Assembly (NCBI GenBank): GCA_025084515.1
Contig: JAJAGP010000432.1
Coordinates: forward strand, 136,501-200,500
From: Ancistrus triradiatus
Lineage: Eukaryota; Chordata; Actinopteri; Siluriformes; Loricariidae
Length of the DNA stretch: 64,000 bases
Direction of reading: 5' to 3'
Positions 57,480 through 64,000 of the stretch are shown one piece after another (position 1 is the stretch's first letter; each line of letters starts with the position of its first letter). The position numbers and the translations under genes are program-made. Under the pieces are notes generated by a model, which did no database searches, was not told the origin of the DNA, and saw nothing but the letters and a program-made list of their open reading frames with translations.

Positions 57480-57960
57480 AGTCCTGATGTACTGCTTTGA
57501 TACTGCAATTCATAACAATGGCCTTCCTTAATTGCCGCCAAATGTATTTTGCTGTAATAAGACAATCCCTGCCCAATATGCTACGCATTTTCAAGCCAAC
57601 ACAGGCATGTGGATGTATTCCTAGGACCTTGTTTTTCAATTATCTTCAGTGCTTGTGTTTTTCATAACAAGCCCACCGTGGTGAAAGTCAGCTGGATTCT
57701 CTCACTGTTTAACTTTCCCTCAATGACTGGCTTGCTATCTGCTGATGCTAATCACTCCATCCCTCGCACCCAGACCTGAAAGCTTAGTGTTAAACATATG
57801 AGCGACTCCTTTTGCTGATTATCTTGAGATGATAAAAGCTCTCGCAGGAGCAAATCAGGCACACAGTCGAGGGAGGAGGGGGCGACAACAAGGGATTCGA
57901 AGTGTGGATCTCACACAGTGCCTAAATTAACTTACGCTACAGGAAGTAGGAGAAAATGAA
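57480..57960. promoter_or_regulatory. candidate conserved non-coding element
   Basis: Repeat-free with words such as 'ttccttaattgccgccaaat', 'tatgctacgcattttcaagc', 'gctgatgctaatcactccat' and 'tgctgattatcttgagatga'. It has no repeats and no frame. Regulatory function is inferred only. Confidence 0.3.
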
Positions 57961-58649
57961 TTAGATTACTTCCATGCTAAACAGTAGACTAATTAACCTT
58001 AATGGCTTATGTTGTGTCTCTATACTCTGCGCTCTCATTTTTTTGTGCATGTTTTGCACTTCCACTGAAGTGCAGCATCATTCCAAAATATTTGCTTTTC
58101 AGTAATAAGATCATCCGACATGATGGGGATTCAGAGCAGATGTTCGCTGCTCATTACACTTGTATCAAATCCATAGCTTTGCCCAGTATGTTCTACCACC
58201 CAAATGTTACAATTTTTACTTCTGCAACAAAACAAGTATAACCTCCTCTCTCCCAAAAGAGCAACTGAATTGCTTTCCTACACAATTTCACCTCAGTAGG
58301 TTTACAGAAATACAAAAACCTCCAGAGATATGGAGGGTTACAAACCACTCCATGGCAACCTAAAGATAGGCAAAGACCACAAATGATGGAAGAAATGAAA
58401 CAAGAACTAACTGAGTGAGTGAGTGTGTGAGAGAGAGAGAGAGAGAAAATATCTGGCAGTCAAAGTTGATATTAAATAATCATTGCATATTAAACTCTGC
58501 AGTATCTTTGCTATTTAGCCCTTTTATGCAGATTCAAGTTTAAGCTCATTTTCAAAAGATTACACTATAACACTGGCTATCTTACGTTTTACATACAGCA
58601 CAATGATCATTCAAGACTTAAATTGAACTAGACACTTGAGCCAAAATAT
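57961..58649. other. no gene seen; short GA run near 58,433
   Basis: Unique-looking AT-rich DNA. Confidence 0.4.
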
Positions 58650-59200
58650 CCATTCACCTCCAGGCTTTTATTTCCATCATTTTGAGAACATCTTATACAG
58701 AAGAATATGTCATGAAAAACAAAAAAAAACCTTTTATTTTGGGGGTTTAAAATATGTGTGTGAAAAATAAGTCATGCTCTGCATTTCCAGATTCACCGGG
58801 GTCTTGTAGGACAAAGTACAAAATTCCATACATTAAAGTATTCAAGAGGCACAGCTTTTTACTATTTATCACAAAACATCTTCATAACCTCCAAAAATAC
58901 AAATAGGAAGTCACTATAAATCAAGAATGTGTGTGTGTGTGTGTGTAGTTTATGTCTTCTGTGATAGAACAAAGTAATACAAGTCCAATTTCAAAGTCAT
59001 ATTACTATTTCTTTCAAGGAAATCTAGTCCTAGCTACTCAGAGTACATCAGTTTGACCCCTTTTCACACCTTCCTCCCTCACACAGCAAGCACCAATCCG
59101 TACATGTGACCCATCTGTGAATCCGTCTGAGTGAGTACTACTGGTTGAAAGAGGTGTCAATCACTCAGAGGTTTATACAAGCACTAGGAACCTGAAAACC
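58650..59200 (-). repeat. unnamed ~480-bp repeat (R2), minus copy
   Basis: Inverse partner of 12,806-13,288 (see there). A (TG)n run near 58,928 is specific to this copy. Confidence 0.65.
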
Positions 59201-60404
59201 ACTTATGCAGCTCTGAAGCCATAGATGCAAAAGAAGCATCATTCAAGGAGATTTCTCATGAATGGTTGCATATAGACAGATAAATTGTAGTCCTACTAGT
59301 TCTAAGAACAACTAATTACTGTGTTAAGAAGATTTTATGCTATTAAACATTTTAATTTTAAAGCCAGAATGCTAACGATAGACAGCATTGCTGCAGCAAG
59401 AGGCTATTTACTTAGTAGACAGTACACTACAGTATCCCAAACAGCTTTGCAAAGAATGGTACATAAAATGGCATTGGGACAACATTCAGATTGCATAATG
59501 TGCAATTTCACAGAACATATTTTGGATGTTAAATGACGCATGCATATCCTGACTTTCAAAAATGTTGACAAAATTCTATACAGAATTCTATATTCTTGAA
59601 TTTGTTGACACAACGGAAGTCACTGCACAAACTGTGCATCAGATTACACCCTTTCCTGCTCCTAATTTAGAAACACAGTTTACACTATATGATCAATCAT
59701 GATAAATCACCTTGTGAGCACTAAAATGTATCCATTTGCCTGAACCTCGCCCCACAGAAACACTACTCTTTAAGGTAAAAACAAACAAACAAACAACACA
59801 AAAAAAAGATGTGGGCATATGGCAGACAATTCCTGTACAGACAATGGTAAATCAGCTTGTATTTTTTCTGGTGTCATCAAGTTTGCAGAAGCACTTAACA
59901 TCAGGGTCACAGACTGTTGCGGTATACAAAATAAACACCAAATAGTTTCATTTTCACTGATCCATTCATCTTCAGTAAACACTTTGTACAGAGTGCATAA
60001 TGTGTCCTGCACCCTATTCTACAGCTTATTCGAATAATCAGTTTCAGAGGAGATGCGTGATGCATTTTCCACATCGCAGAATGTGGCCAATACATAAACA
60101 TCACACATCACAGAAAAGCAGTTTCTTGCTGTAATTCATATGCAGAGAGCATACACAAACACTGCTCTTATGGCCTCTAGCTTCAGTCCATTTCAATTAA
60201 ACCCTGGTATATTTTATACCTTCTTTAGAGCAGGTGAGAATGCACTATTCACAAAGTGATGCAGAATCAAATAACTGGACAGAGACCTGGACTGATTGTG
60301 GTTTTCACTGAACCACAATACAATCAGACAACAGTGAGAATCGACACTGATTCAGCCTGAAGTGAGCCAAATGTGCTGAGCTTCATGGGATATTATGGGA
60401 TTTT
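59201..60404. other. no gene seen
   Basis: Several 60-80-codon frames overlap on both strands, but none shows a domain or codon pattern that convinces me. Confidence 0.4.
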
Positions 60405-60620
60405 TTCATGGGAGAGAGTTAAACTGGAGTTTGCATTTCCTCTCCTTGCTTACTCTGGGTGCTTCGGTTTCCTTTCCACAGTCCAAACATGCTTTAGGTT
60501 AATTGATTATGCTCAAATGGCTCATGTTTGTGTATGACCGTGCTAGTGTGTGAGCCCTACAATAGATTGGTGCCCTGTCTAGGGTAGCTTCTGCGACCCT
60601 CTCCAGGATTTAAGCAGATT
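60405..60620 (+). repeat. S2 SINE-like repeat, 5'-truncated
   Basis: 'cttactctgggtgcttcggt', 'ttaggttaattgattatgct' and 'tagattggtgccctgtctag' are the S2 centre and 3' part. Confidence 0.65.
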
Positions 60621-60699
60621 AGAGAGTGAGTGACAGTGATAGTTGAACTGCTATCCATGGTGGCAAAATGAGTGCCAAGAACAAAGTGCTTCAATACTA

Positions 60700-60820
60700 G
60701 ATCTTGGACAGGATTGCGGAAGAGCTGGTGCCCAGCTGGCAGAATAGGGTGCGAGGCAGGAACAACCCTAGATCGGGCGCCAATCCATTGTAGGGCTCAC
60801 ACAGTTTTGGTATACTGTAA
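60700..60820 (-). repeat. S2 3' part, reverse
   Basis: 'gaacaaccctagatcgggcg' and 'ccaatccattgtagggctca' are the inverse of the S2 end at 60,545-60,590, so the two make an inverted pair. Confidence 0.6.
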
Positions 60821-60889
60821 AGACCAAAGAACAAAAAAAAATAAAAATAAAAAAAATAAAAAAAGAAACATCGATTTTTAAAATATCTT

Positions 60890-61255
60890 TTAGTTGCTCT
60901 TTGTGTTGGTGATGCATTCCTTAACAAGCAGCTCCAATAAATTATAAAATAAGCACTCCTCAGTATGCACCACATAATTATGCAATGTAGTTTTTAGAAA
61001 ATCGTCCCTCTGGCTTTGTTGTCGCTGTTTTACAACCGCAGCTACAGACTGTTCCACCCACATCTTCAAAAAATCCCTTGTGTGTGTTCGCCCACTCATC
61101 TCCTTTCTTCCAGGATCTGCTATCGAAAAATGCCAGACATGAACCCAGTGTTGCATCTTAAACAACAGCAGATATGCCTCAGTGTGAAGGGACTGTGCAT
61201 GTTTGAAAACAATGAGCAAGACAGCAGCCGATACAGGAGAAGTTAGACAATGCAT
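60890..61255 (-). CDS. unrecognised 121-residue minus-strand frame
   Basis: The frame lies in repeat-free DNA. The distal half contains TRDFLKMWVEQSVAAVVKQR, then QQSQRDDFLKTTLHNYVVHT and a leucine-rich CLFYNLLELLVKECI end. Its amphipathic, charged, low-cysteine make-up looks more protein-like than other short frames here. An internal Met (MSGRTHTRD) or a splice acceptor-like cag near 61,113 could be the true beginning. No domain is recognised and no neighbour exons are seen. It could be a terminal exon, a conserved non-coding element that happens to be open, or chance. Confidence 0.25.
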   Translation of the reverse strand: MHCLTSPVSAAVLLIVFKHAQSLHTEAYLLLFKMQHWVHVWHFSIADPGRKEMSGRTHTRDFLKMWVEQSVAAVVKQRQQSQRDDFLKTTLHNYVVHTEECLFYNLLELLVKECITNTKSN

Positions 61256-61429
61256 TTCATGGTGGCTCTATTGTTTTGAAACGTTAACACAAGAGTGAAG
61301 TGCAGTCTAATGCAGCGTGATTTATAGCTGCCTCCACAACTACTTTGCAGACTGTAAAGATGCAGATAGGTTAGTTCTAATAGTTGAGATCCATCAATCG
61401 CAGCAGAGACAGAGACAAACCTGATGGCA

Positions 61430-61560
61430 GCAAAGTGTGTTGGCTCTGTGGTTATGGCTCTGAACAACTACTTGGAAGGTTGCGATTTCAAATTCTGACT
61501 CTGCTAAGCAAACATAGTTGGATTACTGAGCAACACTGACCATATAACTGCTCAGTTCGA
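61430..61560 (+). repeat. tRNA-like SINE fragment
   Basis: 'ggctctgtggttatggctct' followed by a B-box-like 'gcgatttcaaattctgac' and an S1-like middle. Diverged. Confidence 0.4.
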
Positions 61561-61789
61561 ACCCAGGTTTCTAGGTTTCTCCTGGAACAGTCACCAGAAA
61601 AGATCTTGTAAGAAAGTGTCAAATTTCTACAAATCACATTTAAGCTGTTTTTCCTTCACCTGTTTGAAACTGTCACTCTCTCCAAACATTTTTATCCATC
61701 ACTAATGTAATAATCAACCTTACACTCTTTTACTTAATTTTAGAAAGTACTCTTCCTTTACTCTGATTCTGATACTACAAACCAGTTCT

Positions 61790-61980
61790 GCATACAAGAG
61801 GGCAGTGTTGGTCCAGTGGTTAAAAAGAACCATTCACAAGAGGCTTGAGGGTTATCTGCTCATCTCTGCCACACTGACCATTTGATTAAACCCTCAAATG
61901 CTAGGATACTTTCTAAAATTGTAACAATTGTAAGCTGCTATGAAGATGGATGTCTGCTTTAAATATACATTTAAATGTAG
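61790..61980 (+). repeat. tRNA-derived SINE, S1-like, diverged
   Basis: 'gttggtccagtggttaaaaa' head and 'aattgtaagctgctatgaag' tail in S1 order. Confidence 0.5.
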
Positions 61981-61994
61981 TTCTGTGATGGGGC

Positions 61995-62385
61995 ATTCAC
62001 CTGGGCCAGGACAGCTTGTCATCATTGATGGAACAATGAATTCTGAATGATATCAGAGACTTCTAAAGGAAAATGTCAGGACATCTGTCCATGAACTGAA
62101 TCTCAAGAGAAGGTGGGTCATGCAGCAAAACAACGACCCTAAGCACACAAGTCGTTCTACCAAAGAATGGTTAAAGAAGAATAAAGTTAATGTTTTGGAA
62201 TGGCCAAGTCAAAGTCCTGACCTTAATCCAATTGAAATGTTGTGAAACGTTCTGAAGCAAGCAGTTAAAGTGAGGAAACCCACCAACATCCCAGAGCTGA
62301 AGCTGTTCTGTACTGAATAGGCTAAAATTCCTCCAAGCCGGTGTGCAGGACTGATCAACAGTTAGCGGAAATGTTTAGTAGCAGT
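61995..62385 (+). pseudogene. Tc1 transposase C-terminal half, inactivated
   Basis: The DDE transposase would cut and join the element ends. Recognisable parts are HTSRSTKEWLKKNKVNVLEW and SQSPDLNPIEML. The usual second catalytic aspartate in the QQDNDPKHT motif is replaced (QQNNDPKHT here, about 62,125-62,150). The codon after NPIEML, normally Trp, is TGA, and frameshifts follow. The third acidic residue (in NPIE) remains. It is clearly non-functional. Confidence 0.85.
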
Positions 62386-62598
62386 TATTGCTGCACAGGG
62401 GGGATTCAATATGTAATATTGAATCATTTTCCACAATACATAAATTACCAAGTATAATAATTTTTGTCTCATTTGTTTAACTGGGTTCTCTTTATCTGCT
62501 TTTAGGACTTGTATGAAAATCTGATGATGTTTTAACCCATAGTTGTGCAGAAATATAGACAATTCTAAAGGGTTCACAAACTTTCAAGAACCACTGTA
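61995..62598 (+). mobile_element. Tc1-like transposon, 3' half
   Basis: It begins inside the transposase gene ('ggccaggacagcttgtcatc') and runs to the right terminus, with 'ctaaagggttcacaaacttt' and accactgta. The left half is missing. The family is the same as at 18,821 and 54,276. Confidence 0.85.
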
Positions 62599-62644
62599 TC
62601 TACTACCTCAAACAGCTGTGAAAGTCCCGCATTCCCTCACCTGT

Positions 62645-63625
62645 CCTCTCATTCTTTTAATCCACCACAATAGCGAGCATTCTCTCTAGAAGCATGACCA
62701 TCCCGTATGTTACCTGCAATGCTGAGGACTATAAAACCCTGCAGTGTGTGGTGAGGTCTGCTGAATGGATTACCAGATCAGCAGTGCCCAGCTTTCAGGA
62801 CATTTACACCAAGCAGTGCAGGACCAGAGCAGGAATGATCTCTATGGACCTCACTCACCCAAACAATAGACTTTTTCAGTGGCTGCCATCTGGGAAGTGG
62901 CTCCAAAAACACTCAGCCAGGACTGAGAGGCTTAGAAGGTGTCCCAGACAATCAGAACACTGTAGTCATGAACACTATTCTAGTCAGCACATGTCTAACA
63001 TATGCTCATTTGTACATGAATATGCACATCTGCACATGTACAGGACAATCGGAGTATGCAATATGCACATATACAGTACTGTGCAAAAGCCTTACGCCAC
63101 CATTAGATTACCATAGATATACCATTGTTTCATTGTATTAAAAACTAATATGTATAGGCTAGAGTTGCAAGTGTTTAGACCTCTCCTTGCACTTGAACAA
63201 TAGCAGCAGCAATCTGGCAGCTTCATGGGGATGCCAAGATGACCCTTTGACAGACCTTTTTGGAAGGGTAGAGAGAGAGTATTATGGAGGGACGTATCCA
63301 AGTTTAAAATTTTTGCGTCCAATCCTCAACAATACATTATATGTGGTCATTATACCATTGCTAAAACAACAAATCTAATGGTGACCTAAGATTTTTTGGA
63401 CAGTACTGTATATAGATGGCACTTTTCACATGAGTAAGTTTGCCTTTCTTCATGTTGATGTTTGTGCTTTTGTTTGTGTAGTATTTCCCCTGATTTCATA
63501 CCTAGTACTATATTGTGTGTCTATTTATATTTTTGTTTGTGTAGTGTGTGGAGCTGCCATTTTATTTCCCTACACCCTGGTAGCTGTGGTTACGAATGCA
63601 TGTGACAAATAAGAACCTTGGATCT
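62645..63625 (+). mobile_element. LINE 3' end (reverse transcriptase tail plus UTR), interrupted
   Basis: The frame starting at 62,694 contains AEWITRSAVPSFQDIYTKQC, then HPNNRLFQWLPSGK and ARTERLRRC, the C-terminal zinc-finger-like tail found after the reverse transcriptase of several fish LINE clades. The UTR follows and ends with 'tgcatgtgacaaataagaac'. A Tc1 MITE sits in the UTR. The clade is not settled. Confidence 0.65.
63074..63408. mobile_element. Tc1-type MITE, 335 bp, nested in the LINE tail
   Basis: Ends cagtactgtgcaaaagcctt and, inverse, cagtactgtccaaaaaatct, then 'ggtcaccattagatt' on the right against 'cgccaccattagatt' on the left. TA lies on both sides (63,072-63,073 and 63,409-63,410). 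There is no coding capacity. Confidence 0.85.
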
Positions 63626-64000
63626 TGCCACTGTGAAGAAAGCCAATTCACAAACACACCAGTAATGGTGGTGTAGTAGGAGTTATGGTAAGACATGCTG
63701 TAGACTAATAAACTAATAAATTCAGAGAACAAAGTTACATAGCATGGATAATAACTAAATAGCACAGAGGTTAGACCAATATGGAAATGTAGCAGTGTAT
63801 AGGGAGCAATGCCATTTACATGCACATCAAATAGTCCCTTATGAGCAGCCAAACCAAATCATAGCCTGGAGCTGCTAGAGACAGTACAGCGTTAGAGGAA
63901 GCTTCCTGCCATCTACAGGAGCAGCAGTTGTTTTTCTCATGTTGTTTCACTCACTACATACTTACCTTGAAGGAGTTTTGTTAATACACCTGCAGGTGCG
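63626..64000. other. no gene seen
   Basis: Unique-looking sequence to the end of the window. Confidence 0.4.

Overview
This is vertebrate, almost certainly teleost fish, intergenic DNA. The base composition is AT-rich, there are long AT/AC/GA microsatellites, and the interspersed repeats are of fish type: Tc1-like elements, L2-clade LINEs, tRNA-derived SINEs, Ty3/gypsy LTRs and pogo/Tigger-like DNA transposons. An otophysan such as a catfish is plausible, but that is only an inference from repeat style. I found no intact host gene, no convincing set of host exons, no structural RNA gene and no CRISPR. The only long open frames belong to retroelements or to a minisatellite that happens to lack stops.

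Layout. 0-1.5 kb: 5' LTR and gag of a minus-strand Ty3/gypsy element that runs off the left edge. 2.7-7 kb: a pogo/Tigger-type remnant with clear TIRs and a Brinker-like DNA-binding fragment, then two copies of a second repeat family (called TgL here, termini like GGTACCTCGG), one of them carrying a 592-bp TIR element at a TTAA site. 7-26 kb: SINEs, LINE tails, microsatellites, Tc1 derivatives and one clean solo LTR at 23,380-23,710 with target duplication cgtat. 26.2-32.6 kb: a three-level nest. A TgL copy is split by a 2.4-kb solo LTR, which is split by a 3.2-kb gypsy-type element. The two LTR insertions have readable target duplications. The innermost element has a 401-bp 5' LTR, a short gag N-terminus and about 1.8 kb of CpG-rich 30-bp tandem repeat running into a truncated 3' LTR.

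33.3-38.6 kb: a long but decayed minus-strand L2 LINE (ORF1 esterase remnant, endonuclease, reverse transcriptase with intact YADD), its 3' tail interrupted by a 1,356-bp solo LTR with target duplication attta. 38.7-39.7 kb: a retroposon-like unit with a small unrecognised membrane-protein ORF. 40-45 kb: nested MITE/SINE, a 360-bp duplicated segment, and two oppositely oriented copies of one TIR element, one in an L2 tail and one in an LTR. 46-64 kb: more TgL, Tc1, LINE and SINE copies, and a second L2 that appears to sit inside a gypsy LTR.

The stretches without repeats (about 15.2-15.8, 41.2-41.9, 46.0-46.2, 48.3-48.5 and 57.5-57.9 kb) have the look of conserved regulatory DNA: mixed sequence with homeodomain-like TAATTA and octamer-like words. 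That is a hypothesis only. The most interesting items are the minisatellite-bearing LTR element, the precise nested insertions, the unrecognised membrane ORF, a shared 480-bp repeat seen at 12.8 and 58.7 kb, and possible regulatory islands.
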